Origin: Amborella trichopoda
Taxonomy: Eukaryota; Streptophyta; Magnoliopsida; Amborellales; Amborellaceae
NCBI RefSeq assembly: GCF_000471905.2
Contig: NW_006494931.1
Location: forward strand, 3,735,713 to 3,799,712
DNA length: 64,000 nucleotides
Direction: 5' to 3'
The notes under the pieces were generated by a model that had not been told where the DNA came from, made no database searches, and saw only the letters and a list, made by a program, of their open reading frames with translations. The position numbers and the translations under genes are program-made. Positions 45,429-58,100 of this stretch are shown piece after piece. Position 1 is the first letter of the stretch; every line of letters begins with the position of its first letter.

Positions 45429-48176
45429 ATACTATGAGAAGATTTGAGGTCAAAGATCTAGGCTTAAATCCTGTTAGAGCCTAACCTTCTTTTATAGGGC
45501 TATCACACATGAAATACTCAAGCCTTGTGATACTTAGAGTTTGTGACTCTTGGTCCTAGTGCACTAAGATCCTAGAGTGATATCACTCTTGCTCACTCCC
45601 ACAATTATCACAAGCTATAATATGTCAGGGTTCAAGGTCTTCAAATGCCAGCACTCCAACATGATACACTTGTGCAAGTCAAACCAAGCCCTTATGAGTA
45701 GCCAAGTGGCCTAGTTGCAGCAAGATGCCCTTGATGGAAGGAGATATGCATAGGGATGCTCCTGTTAATGGCATGTACTCCTAATTGGCCCGCCTTCAAG
45801 AGCTAGGTGCCTCTCCCATCTTTAACGACAATCGTGGGGGTCTTTGAAAACACTTAAAAACTTTTTGAATGGTGATTGTATCCAAACTAGTGCAGAAAAT
45901 GGCATGCATGCATTGTTCGAAAGGTATCTTCAAAATAGTGATAGTGAGCTGAAAAAATACAGTAGAGCAAAACAAGGGCTTTTGGAGAAATATAAATTTT
46001 AAAAAATATTTATAGAATTAACAAAAGAAAATAGTGCATATTCTGACCTTATATTATTAAAAAAGGACAATGAAAAAAAATGCGCAGATCTGTTTGCCCT
46101 ATTTTTTCCAAGACTTTCATGTCAGTTGAACAATCATGAACAACATGAAAACATGGGCTTAGAACATCTTTTTGGTCATTTTAGGAGAGATATAGCTTAG
46201 CTAGCCCCACGTTGGGTGATTTATATTTTAAAAAAAGAAGACATCTGATTTGGGTAAAAACTAATTGAAAGGGAAATTAAAAAAGGATCAAGGTCCAACC
46301 AAATTACTACAGTGCTGGTTAGTTCTCTCTCAAAATCATTATTTCTTTATAAGAATCTGAAATAAAAAGAATAAAGAAGTTCTCTTGTAAACTTGAGAAC
46401 TAAAACTAATAGAATAATCAAATAATGAAATAAAATAAAAGCTTACCAAACTGGACACATAAGCCTAGCCCCCATAATTGGGGCCTGAATTAGATTTTTA
46501 TTGAATTTTGTGTTGAGTCCTCGTTTACTTGAATATTTGAATTAAGGGCTTGAGATCATTTAACTTGCATTGGATATTGTACATTGATCATTGAAGATCA
46601 GATCTAGGGTTTCTAGGCTTAACCTATAGCTTTCTAGGATTTCTAGCTTAATTAGGGTTTTTGGTGATGATCTAAGCCTAAATTGGACTATATGGAATTA
46701 GGTTTAGGTTGAGAGATCTCGGAATGAGGGCTCTAGCCATTGACTAATATTGTCTAGAACAATCTAATCTATATGATGCCTTAGGTTGAGGTGCAAAGGG
46801 GTTTTCACATGCCAAAAACTCGATATACCACTTCTAATATGATTACAAGTCCAATATTTATTGCTCTACAAAATTTGGGTCCAAACAAACATAGTGTTTA
46901 TCTACGACCATGGTATCAATTCACATCAACGTGGTATGAGTTAACGTCAATGCATATCAAGTTGACGGGTAATCTAGACTTTGTTTGTCCAAATTTTGTA
47001 GGCAGCTTGCTTAAGCATTTGTCAGCTTGCTCCAACTAAAATTTAGATGTCTTCCATAGAATTTTCTTGAGAATCAGCCTATCCCTTCCTCATATTAACT
47101 CCTGAGGGTAATCTATATCCTAGAGCTGGCAACTATCTAAACCTTTTGATCTTCTAAAATCAAGAAGCCTTGAATCACTTCTAATCCAAATTGGATTCTC
47201 TCATGACCAATCCTATTCAATCCAAATTGGATTCTATCAAGTCCCATCCTAATTCCAATCCTTATAGAGATAGACTCACAAACAACTTGGAAATCTTATT
47301 TTCCCATATAAGGAATTTTTTATTAGAATTTTACAACTATTGATTTTAAACACTTTGAATTTTCATTTATAAGCTCTTGAAAAAATGGGGGCCAAAACAG
47401 AGTCTAATATCACTCTGCCACTATGGTCTCGCATTGACATCAATGCGGTCTGCATCAGCGTCAACCCAAAATGCATCTATGGGACTAGAATGTATTTTTT
47501 TTTTAACAAATGTTATTTTATTCATACCTTTCAAACTGTATATAAGATTCAAGTGGTTCTTGAACTGTTGTAAATATTATGATCTCCTCTATAATTTAGT
47601 GCTGCCCAATTAGGATGACTTTTAAGGATGTTATAGTTCTGGACACTAAAGGCTTAGTTTCAAGGCTTTCGACATTCAATTAGGTGTGCAAGTAGTTTTT
47701 TGAGTCTATTAAGCCTAAGGGGATCTAGGGTGGCTATGTTAGCAAAATGGTAGTGGAGAATAGTTTTTAGGGCAAGGATAATTGTGGGAAGCCCTATAGA
47801 AGGCAAGTATGGTTAAGATAGGCAAGGACTCCTAATTAAAAGGCTCAAGGTAAGTCTTGCCTGAGTACTGATATCTCTGTCCCATTTGGTGGACCGCACA
47901 AGTAAGTTAAAAGAGCCATTACAAACTCAATTTTTATGATGAAGTTATTAAAAGAACATAAAAAGGATAAATTATGTAATTTAAACGACGGAAAAAGTAA
48001 AGAATGTGTTAAATATCTTTTTTTTATTTAACTTGAGTGCTTTTTATGGGCTTTTTATGAGACCATGGTTATCTAGGATAATAATTTAGATAGGGAGTCT
48101 ACCTCTTTTTCCTTATAAAATATGATGGAGGAGAGTGACGCTAACATCCTTGTACTAAAAGTAAATACTAAAGGTA
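45429..48176. other. Intergenic DNA
   Basis: No gene is supported in 2.7 kb; frames are all under 85 codons. There are no clear tandem repeats or element ends. It probably consists of old, unrecognisable repeats. Confidence 0.35.
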
Positions 48177-48530
48177 AAAGTTTATGTAGAGCCTAGGCTT
48201 TAAACATTCAAATTAGAACCTACTTCAAAACTTTCATTAGAAGAGGTTGTTTTGATTCCAAAATATCATCAAATTGATCATCTCGACATCAAGATGCATA
48301 GATGTGAGAGAAAAAAAAAGGATTTTAATTTTTAGACTGTCAATTTTCAAGATTTTGCAAGTTTTTATTGATCTGTTTGATCTACACTATTTTTTAGGCT
48401 TTAAATTTTATGACTAAATATAAAAATATAATTTAAGACTATCACAAAACTTTCCAATATTGAAACCATATTTCTCTACACTCTTTGAAAGTAGGCCCTA
48501 ATTTGATTGTTTAGAGCCTCTGCCATATAC
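48177..48530 (+). repeat. Dispersed inverted-repeat element, family 'alpha', copy 5
   Basis: The left end AAAGTTTATGTAGAGCCTAG pairs with the right-end TTTAGAGCCTCTGCCATAT. The core GATCATCTCGACATCAAGAT is in the same orientation as copy 1. It contains a GACTGTCAATTTTCAAGATT block. It lies about 0.4 kb upstream of the Argonaute promoter region. Confidence 0.65.
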
Positions 48531-49019
48531 AAACCGCCCCCCATACTAAATAGTCTCCTTGTTCTTTTATTTCCTGATTGTGTTTTCCCTTCATTAAAGA
48601 ATTAGGGCACGGCATTTAACCCGGACTTCAACATTTGGAAACTTAACCCGAGATATAATTACGGGTATGGGGCGGCTGGTGGGTCTAGCCCGGCATTCAT
48701 AGCGACATTAGAGAGAGAAACCCGCCAAAGTGAGGCAAGAGACTAATATGTGGATTGAGTCCTAATTGCCCTTTCCATTGTAGTGCCAAAACTGCACCCT
48801 CCACAGTGTACGGATGAAGACGCTGCAGTTTTATCTCTACAGATAAGGCTACAGGCTTATGAGACCGTACCCTAAAAGGGCCAATCAAATTTTTACTCTG
48901 GCGGGACGTTCCATAAAGCATGAGAGAGAGAAAGAGTGGGATGTTTAGCGAGAGAAAGTAATACATTGGTTATTCAAATTAGCAAAAAGAAGTTTAGAGA
49001 GCGAAACGAAGAGAACTGG
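48531..49019 (+). promoter_or_regulatory. Probable promoter and 5'UTR exon of the Argonaute gene
   Basis: A locally GC-richer stretch with CCCGG motifs (48600-48710) is followed by CCATAAAGCATG (TATA-like, about 48910), GA-rich DNA, and GAGAACTGGGTAAGTGGG, a strong donor match at 49020-49021. The first non-coding exon is inferred to end at 49019. Supporting this, the following 3 kb have the T-rich composition of a plant intron and end in a fitting acceptor before the ATG. A transcript would be needed to prove it. Confidence 0.4.
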
Positions 49020-52000
49020 GTAAGTGGGATTTGTAAAAGCAGGTAGTTGAAGCGTTTTTACTTTGTGTTAATGGTGTCTGAAACCCTCCCTGCAATGAAT
49101 GATGAGCTTCCTCTGCCACCATTTGTGTTGTGGTTTCTCTCTCTAGGGGTTCCGTTTCTCTCACTGAACTAGAAAGTGTGTGAGAGAGAGAGGGTTTTGA
49201 AGAACTGAAACTGAAACTGAAACGAAGGGATTGGGAGCTTACCACTAGGTCTTCCTGCCTCTGTTGTTTTGGTTTTTTTCTCTCTCCAGTGCTTGTGGTT
49301 TCTCTCACTACTTTAGCAAAGGTTTGACAGTCAATTTTAACCTCCCCCTTCCTCTACTGTTGATCCATCTTTTGCATGTCATTCTTCTCTACTTTTTCTT
49401 AGATTTAATCAATTTAGGTTTTATTTATAGTAAGTTCTGCTTGTAAAAGTGGGTTTTAATTTTTTTTTGATGATCAAAATATTTTGTCCCTTGCTTGGGT
49501 GTGAAAAATGGGTTTTGCTGGGTTTTAGTTCTTATTTTTTATAAAATTCGAATATTTTGTCTAATGCTTGGGTGTGAAATGTGGGTTTTTGCTTGTAAAA
49601 GTGGGTTTTTCCATTAACAGCTTCTCATCCTCGCTTTCTCTCTCACTCTATTTCTCTCTCTCCTCTTTTCAAAATGTGATTTTGTTTGTGGAGTGGTCTC
49701 AGTTTTTTCTGGTTTTCAGGGTTTTTCTTTGATTTGGGTATTCTTTGCAGTCGTGTCTAATTTAATGTCCTCCTTTAATCCTACTGCTTTCTCTGTTTTG
49801 TTCACTTTTTAATGTCATTTCTTATGTAAATTATCTTAGTGACCAGTTTCTTGTATCAACACTGAAGGTTTAACATGTGATTCAAAAGGGTTTTCACTGT
49901 GCTTAAATCCTTCTCCTCAAATATTTGTGCATGTGCTATTTTGACTCAGAGCTTATCCATTTTTGTTTTTTCAACGGCTTATGATTTGGTTTTTTTTTTT
50001 TTTTGGCCTTATTGGGGCATCGTTATGCCCTTGATTTCTCACCCAAATGCTATGAAGAATCTTTATTTCGTATGAGGAAATAACTTTCTTGTAATATTTT
50101 CTGTGAGCTAAACTACCAAAAAAAAAAAAACTTATTTCTGTGAGGTGGTGTTTTCTAAATTTTCAAAATGTAGGTGTTCTTTGAGAAATTTCTTGGGGAA
50201 CACTAAACCGGGGGAAAACAAGGGAAATATCTAAAACACTAGAGTTAGTTAAGCATGAACAAGCTACACAATATTATTCTTTGAGGACAATAAATACTTT
50301 CTTTATATTTTGTAATGTTTCTTTAGAAATTTTATGTTGACAAGTAAAACTTTAAACTGAATAAAATATCTTCTTTCTTTTTTGTCATGTGGTTTTTTTT
50401 TTGTTTTTGTTTTTTTATTGAAGTTATGTCATTTTTTTAATCTTTATAAGAGTATAAGATTTTATTTTTATTTTTTATTTTTATTTTTTAAGTTTCTGCA
50501 ATACTTTTCTACTTGACAAGTTGTAAAAGTTATATTTCACTTGGAAACGATGAAAATATGTTTATTTTGCCTTTTTTTGCCTTTAGGTATTTATATTTAT
50601 TTGTTTAGCTCATGTTTTTCTTGTATACTCATATTTATATCTATGCATGCGTGATGATGGGTTTACTTTCTTTGAAAAGAGAATTTTTTTAAAGAAAATG
50701 GATATATTTGTTGCCATGCAGAAATGGTATTATTGGAAACAGAAATCACCTATAGTATTGCTCAGTGGCTGAAGGTTATTTTCGGTCCTTCAGGGTGTCT
50801 CTGCATTCCTTTTGTTGTTTCTGGTCTCTGCATAGCCTTCTTTTAGTTTGGTTTCTTTTATTTCCAGCTATTTTTGGGTAAGTAGTGGGGTCTCCTGTTG
50901 TTTAATCTAATCGCTATTGTCATGGCTATGTTCCTTAATTTTTTTTCCTTTTGTGGTTTTCGCTAGGTGTATTAATCTACGTTAATTTGTAAATTTTGTT
51001 CATTATAATTAAATATGAAAGACTTTATGGTCTTTTAATTTTTTCCTCTGCTTTTTTATTGTTTACCTTTTATTGTAGTTAAATACCTTGTTTTTGGGTT
51101 TTTTTTTTTAAGTGCCTTGTTTCATTCTTGGTCTCATGCGTTTGGTGTTGACTGTTGTAGTCGGGCCTAGATTCTTCTCTGTTAACAAGTGCTTTCCCTA
51201 ATTACCTTGAACACCTTTTATTAGGAAAAGTATTCTTTAATCCTCTTGACCACAGGGGACATCAGCTCATGAGGGCTTGGCTATCCCATCAACCAATTGG
51301 TTGGAGAAGGGGAGAGAGAGTGTGGGACCCACTGTTGAAGCCATGTGGTGTTCCTTTGGATCATGTTGTCTCGTTTTTACCACCTAGTTCAATGATTGGA
51401 TGGTGATGACCCTCATGAGTGCATATCCCATGTTGTCGTGAGCATTAGAACTTTCTTTCCCTTTTATATGAAATTATTTTCTGGATAGATGCCCTCTATT
51501 GTTATTGGGTTTATATAATTCCTTAATAGTTGATATTCTTGAATCTAGAGTGGTCCTTATTGTGTGCCATGTTGTATTTAATTTATCTTCTTCTGTGTTT
51601 TTTTTTTGGTGGGGTTCATCTCCATTTCTATATCATTTGGTATTTATTCTGGTTTTTGCTTGATTTTGTCATTTGGCGTTCTGGGTAACATTCAGCAACA
51701 AAAAATGTTAGGTCTTCCAACTTTTTTATTTTGTTTCTTATTGTAGCAGCGACCCCATTATGTGCTTGAATGCATTTTTTTCCTTTTTGTTTCTGTTTTT
51801 ATGGTTTCTGTAGTCATTCTGTTACTATATTTCTAGTTATTTCTCTGCTTTTGGTGGGTGCTTGTGTTTATCCTTTACCTTTTATGGTATTTTGGAATCT
51901 TAGTAGTCCTCAGTTACAAAGAGTGCCTGGCCCTTGTTAAGTTTTCCCTTCATTTTTCTTTTTGTTTCATTATTCCAGTAGAGTTTCTCACCATCTTTAT

Positions 52001-52110
52001 TTTTTTTTTGTTTTTCTGGTTGTTGAAGGTTTCAGGTAAATCCTTGTTTCATGTGATGAATTTAATTTTTTTTTTCTTCTTTGGGGGTATTGACTATTGA
52101 AGGTTTCAAG
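49020..52110 (+). other. Probable 3.1-kb leader (5'UTR) intron of the Argonaute gene
   Basis: Strong strand asymmetry (T-rich, A-poor on the + strand), no open frames, and a donor-like GGTAAGT at the left. At the right, GGTTTCAAG ends at 52110, six bases before the start codon. The phrase GTTGAAGGTTTCAGGTAAAT at about 52021 resembles this acceptor region, so an additional small 5'UTR exon or alternative acceptor near 52034 is possible. Confidence 0.4.
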
Positions 52111-52115
52111 TAATA

Positions 52116-55100
52116 ATGGATCCATCTGACACGAAAATTGAAGAAGTGCTGCCTCCACCACCACCCTTACCACCGAATGTCATCCCAACTCGCATTCATC
52201 AAAAGATTACTCCCATACAGCGCAAGGGATTTGGATCTTTGGGTAGGAAGATCAAGTTGTTGACAAACCACTTTCAAGTCAATTTCAATTCTCCGGATGG
52301 ATTTTTCTTCCAATACAGCGTAAGAAGCTTCTCTGGCCCCCACCTTTGTTCGCCTGATTCTCTCTCGCTAACTATATGATGTTTGGCAAAATCAGAGTAG
52401 TGGTCTTTTTGTGAATTGGTTTAATGGGGGAATAGATTGCCCTTGCATTCGAGGATATAAGGGCAGACCATCTTGTCATCTTGCTTTTTAACTGCTGTTC
52501 TTTATGATTCTATCTATATGATGGTTTTATGCGAATTGGTTTAATGGCCGAGAATGTTACTCTTTTAACCTCTTGCTGTCTTGCTTTCTACTTGCTGTTT
52601 TCTCTTTATTGTGTTTGTCAAGCTACTTACCATTTGCTTGTCTCAGGCTCATTGGAATTCAGATGAGACAAGCTAATGGTTTGAATTTCAAGAACATAGC
52701 TTGCTTCATTGATGCAGCGAAGAGTTAGTCAATTCACTAAATGCAGCCAGATCATGATTTACAGTTTAGATGGCCTGACTCATCTAAACCTTCAAATGGG
52801 CCTTGGTCAACATAGTAAATGTAGCCAGGTTATCGTTTACTGTTCAGATGGCCTGGCTCATTTGAAACTAAAAATGAGTCTGGCTTAGAGGATCATTTCC
52901 TTTTTGAACGAATCAGGTTCTTTATTTATATGCTGATTTTATTGGGAATTTGTCCTGTCAGAACTGGTAGCTCTTGCATCCAGAGGTAAAACTGCATAGC
53001 ATTTTACTGTGTTGCTTTTACCTTCTTATCTCTAAGAAAGTATGATTTTTGTTAACACAAGTATTCTTTTACATACAATTGATATATTATGAGCAGGTTG
53101 CTGTTTCAATAAAGGATTACAGGGCAGACTGTATTTCTTCTTGTTCTCACCTGCTTTCCTCTTAAAGAAACTGAAGATCGGTAATATCATATTTTGTACT
53201 GGTTTATGGATAAATGGTTTAACAGAAGCAGCTTGTGCTTGCATTTGATGATCAAAGGGAGGCCCAAATGGCTCGCTTGTTTCAATGGCCATTCTAATTT
53301 TGCTTTTTTGTTCTTTATAAAATCAAATTGCATGAGGGTATGACCCTTGATAGAGCAGAATGGTGGAGCAGGATTAGTGTAGCGACCCCAAATAGTTGGG
53401 ATAAGGCTTGGATGATGATGATAAACTTAAATTACATATTGGAGGAATCAGGCATGGGTTTGCTTGGCTAGTTGTTGAAAATTGCAACAGTATGTTCCAA
53501 GTTCAATTCCTCCCATCGAACTAGCCAAAAAAAACAAAAATACATAGGGTTTTTATTGAGAATTGGTCTAATGGAAGAAGGCTGCTCTTACATCCAAGGA
53601 TATGAGCGTAGCCTGCTCTGCCACATTTTTTTACATGCTTGGTTTTGAACATGTGTTCAGAGCAAATCACATTATGCACGAGTTTCACTAGGACTTGTTT
53701 TGCTGGGATCAGGTTCTCTTCCATTGAATGATGGGAGGGTGATCTTGAAGCCTTTCTCTTTTAGTGGTCTACCTTCTCTCCAATGTTGTAATTTGGTAAA
53801 ATCAGATTGTATGCTGTTGTTTTTACTGGGTGCAGGTTGCTCTAGCATCTGAGGATAAGTGGGCAACTGATACTAAAGGCATAGGACGAAGAGCGTTAGA
53901 TAGAGTGTACCAGACCTATAAACCAGACTTTTCTGGGAAGGAACTGGCCTATGATGGAGAGCACACTCTCTTCACAGTGGGCGCTCTTCCTCGAAACAAC
54001 ATGGACTTCACTGTTGTGCTGGAGGACTTGTTATCCGATAGGTATCAGCACTCTTGGTTGGTCATCTGGGACCCTTGCAACCATTATATATTGGGAAAAG
54101 TGTACCATACTCCAACAGACTATGATATATGCTACTCCAAGACTACATTCATTGTTTGTCTCCATTGATTATTGGTTTATATTCCCCTTTAGATTCTATT
54201 CCAAGTTGATCTTCAACCATCTGTTGGTGGAAACAAACAGGTGGAACTAGCCTTGGGATACCATATACCGCAGTTTATAGGACTGTACAATGCATTCCCT
54301 TATATTTCAATTGGGTGTGTATAAGATGCTGCATGTAACACACAAACAGCAAACGTGCATCATTGAAAACAGACAGTTGAGATAGTCCATTCCTCCATTT
54401 GAGTGTGTCAATGTATTCTCAAGTAGGGAAGCAGTTCATCTCAACTGCCCATTGTTGACAACAGACAGTTGAGGCTGCATGTACTATATTGTGTGTGTGT
54501 GTGTGTGTTGTGCGTGTGTTGTGTTGTGTGCGTATGTTGTGGGGTGTGCATGCATGCGTGCGTGCGTGTTGTCTCCCTGTGTGTGTGTGTGTGTGAGATC
54601 TTGGTGTTCTTTTATTTGAGGCATTTGTGCTGAATGCTCTCTTGTGCTAACATATTCATTTTTCCATGAAATGTTTCCCATTTCTTTGTTTACTCATACT
54701 GATTGTGCTTTCTTTGTGTTTTTAGACCTGGCAGGAATGGAAGCCCGAGTGAGGAGGACAGAAAGAGGCAACGACGCCTGGGTCGCTCTCGGACTATCAA
54801 GGTGGAAATCACTTTTGCGGCAAAAATTCCTCTGGGATCCATCGCTGCCATTCTTCGTGGAGATCCCACTGACAACTCCCAGGATGCCCTTAGAGTCCTT
54901 GACATCATTTTAAGGCAGCATGCAGCGAAACAGTAAGGAAGAGCTTTGTTTCTTTGTTCAATTCACTTTACATTTAGGTCAATCTTACTTTTCTTGATAT
55001 TTCCTATTTCTTTCCTTATTCATAGTAATCGTGCTTTCCCTCTTTTAGGGGATGCCTTCTAGTGCGGCAATCTTTTTTCCACAATGATCCACGAAACATT

Positions 55101-58100
55101 AGAGACCTCGGTGGTGGTGTGTCTGCCTGCAGTGGTTTTCATTCGAGCTTCCGCCCTACTCAGAATGGGCTTTCATTGAACATGGGTGTGTGCTTTCTCT
55201 TACCACATTCTCTGTTAGTATAATGGATGCTCCCTTTACTGTTATCTTTACTTGTGTTTTTATTGGATGGTTAGATGTCTCCACAACCATAATTCTGAAG
55301 CCTGGTGATTTGGTGGAATTTTTATTGGAGAACCAGAAGTTGAACCATCCTCGTGACATTGATTGGAAAAAAGTAAGGAAACACCCCTTTTATGTAGGGT
55401 TTTTTAAGGTTTTGTTTTGGAATTCATTTACCTGTGACTTTTGAAATGCTACGATATTTTCAGGCCAGACGTGTCCTCAAAAACTTCAGAATATCTACAC
55501 GGCATACAAATCAAGAGTTCAAGATTATGGGATTTAGTGAGAAGATCTGTGAGGAACAATTGTATGCTTTTTATCTTTTTCTTCCAATTTCCTTCTGTTT
55601 TTCTTCTCATGCTGGCCGGTGCAAGTTTCTTTTTCTTGGTGTTCCATGGCAGTTTTTCACCAAGTATGCATTATTAATGGCAATCAAGTGTCTGGTCTGG
55701 TTTCTTTATAGCTGCTCTCTTACGTGTTCTGTCTTTTTGCTTTTATTTCTGTAGATTTCCATTGAGGGTTAAAAATGGAGATAGCCCAACTGGCAATGGG
55801 TCGCCACAAGAAATTAAGGAAATTACTGTTTATGAATACTTTGTAAATCATAGGAATATAGCACTAAAATACTCTGGAAAATGCCCTTGTATCGACGTTG
55901 GGAGGCGTAAGCGTCCCACTTATATTCCTGTAGAGGTAGGCCATGTGTTATCAAGATAAAAATGGAGTTTGGAGTCCTCAGTCGTGCTTCCATTTACTGA
56001 ATAACTGTCATCTTTTTTGTAGCTCTGTGTACTTCTCCCTTTGCAAAGATATACAAAGGCCCTTACAACTATTCAGAGAGCTAACCTTGTTGAGAAATCG
56101 AGGCAAAAGCCTCGGGAGCGCATGGCAATTCTGAGTGAAGTGCGTTCCTTCTTTTTGCTCGTATTTTTGTTGTATTTTTAATTTGTTAACTGCATGCTTC
56201 GACAATCTGGTTGTCACAATTACAATTGCCTAGGCAATGAAACTCAATAATTACAACGCAAACACCTTGTTAAAAGCATGTGGGGTATCCATCAAACATC
56301 AATTTACTGAAGTTGAAGGCCGAGTTTTAGAAGCTCCCAAGGTTTGTTCTCTATCTGTTGCCCTACATTTGGGTCACTGGATGTTTGTAAGTGTGTTTTT
56401 TTGTGCTCAATTCTATATTCGTTATTTGTATATGCATTTGATACAAACACTCATATGTCATTACATGCCGACTTATACATATATTTGGGCATTCATATGT
56501 GTACATGCACATACACGTACACACATATATTCTACTTGTGATATTATTATGCATATTATAGGTTTACATGTGTGTGTGTGTGTGCATGTTGTATAATACA
56601 ACATTTCTATGGTGATTGCCACTTGAATTCCTGTTCAAGTCTTGGCTTGGCTTTTTTGGCTAGGTGCTACTATCCATGTCTCTGGATTGAAAAGATTCCC
56701 ACAGTTGCAAAGCTTTTCCAAATAAAAGCGTAGGCAATTCTTTTTCTGGGAATAACAGGCAATAAAGTTGACAAACATGCTCAGAGTGATTCCTTGATGA
56801 GAACTCCATGGTTCTCAGATTGTAGATCCTCGTCCTTGTTGTGCACTTAGAGTTCTCTATCCTGTTTCCTGTAGGAATCCTTTGTTGACTGCTTGAAAAT
56901 TTGGAATGAGGGAACTGGAGCACTTCAACAAGGAATGGGCAGAGCTTAACTTCCCTGTTCTCCCCATGGTGAGAATTACTAGGAGACATAACATCTTTAA
57001 TATCAGATACATAGGGATGTTCAATAAAGTAACATCCTTGGAAAGATATTTTCTTTTGGTCTTTGGATCCAGTATTAAAAAACTCATTTCAAGTTTTTGC
57101 AACTTGTCTAGGACAAAACAACTCATGGAGACCCCAAGTTTTTTGATGAAAAACTTGAGTTTGGCAAAGTTTTTCTTTATTTACATTTAATATGTAAAAA
57201 CTGGGAAAATGCGTGGTGCATACATGGTAGTACATGTTTACTCTTGGTTTTATGTTCAAACCTATTTTTGGCATAGTCCTTTCTTCCAAAATTTGAATAA
57301 TGTGGGTGAGTTGACGCTGTTTTGGCTGTGACCTAGTTGAGGATCCCAAGTTTGAGCTTTTAAACTTTGCACCCTTTTTGAGAGAGTAAGCAAAGATCCA
57401 CACTTAGTGGACTAGGGAGCAATCCTACTTCAAATCTGCAGAACTTAAACAAAACATACCCAAAAATAGATGAATAGCCTTTGTAGATCAGTCATCACAA
57501 GTGTAAGAAAGTGAACCCTAGAAATGTGGTGAAATATGTTCTCTTCCAAAAATGAACTTCAAATAAACGCCTTTCCCCAAAATTTATTTTCTATTTTTCT
57601 GTGTCTTCTTCATTCATGAGTAAGAAAATGGTAATGCTGAGGAAACACGGCCTAGAACTGTGGTTAGCTGTCCATTTAGCCAGAGTGGGATATTGAACCC
57701 CTTACTCAGCCAGAGTATCAGCTCTCACATTTGGCTTTTATGGGTCATCATAGTTCAGTTCAGAGCAGTGTGTTTCTTTCATAGCTCGTCTATCTCCTCA
57801 AAAGAGCTTCCAATGAGCAGGAAATCAGAGACCTAGGGTTCATCTTATCACATTTATTGAGTCTCTTTACAGCACGAGGTCTGTTGAAATATTGTTGGAA
57901 AGTTTTGATCTTATTGATCCTTTGAATCCTTCATTTTTGACAAATTGTACTCATGGTTTGATTGCCTTAAGGATATCCTCTTTGTTGATTTGTAGTCTTG
58001 GAAAATGCTATTTGCTAGTTCTGTATTTCTGAGTGACCTACCAGAATAATTTAGTTTGACCATACCTACTTGAGATGCTACCTATATATCTTGGCTCTCC

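Noticed and set aside
54690-54908. Minus-strand open frame opposite AGO exon 3
   Set aside because: It is a shadow of the coding exon on the other strand.
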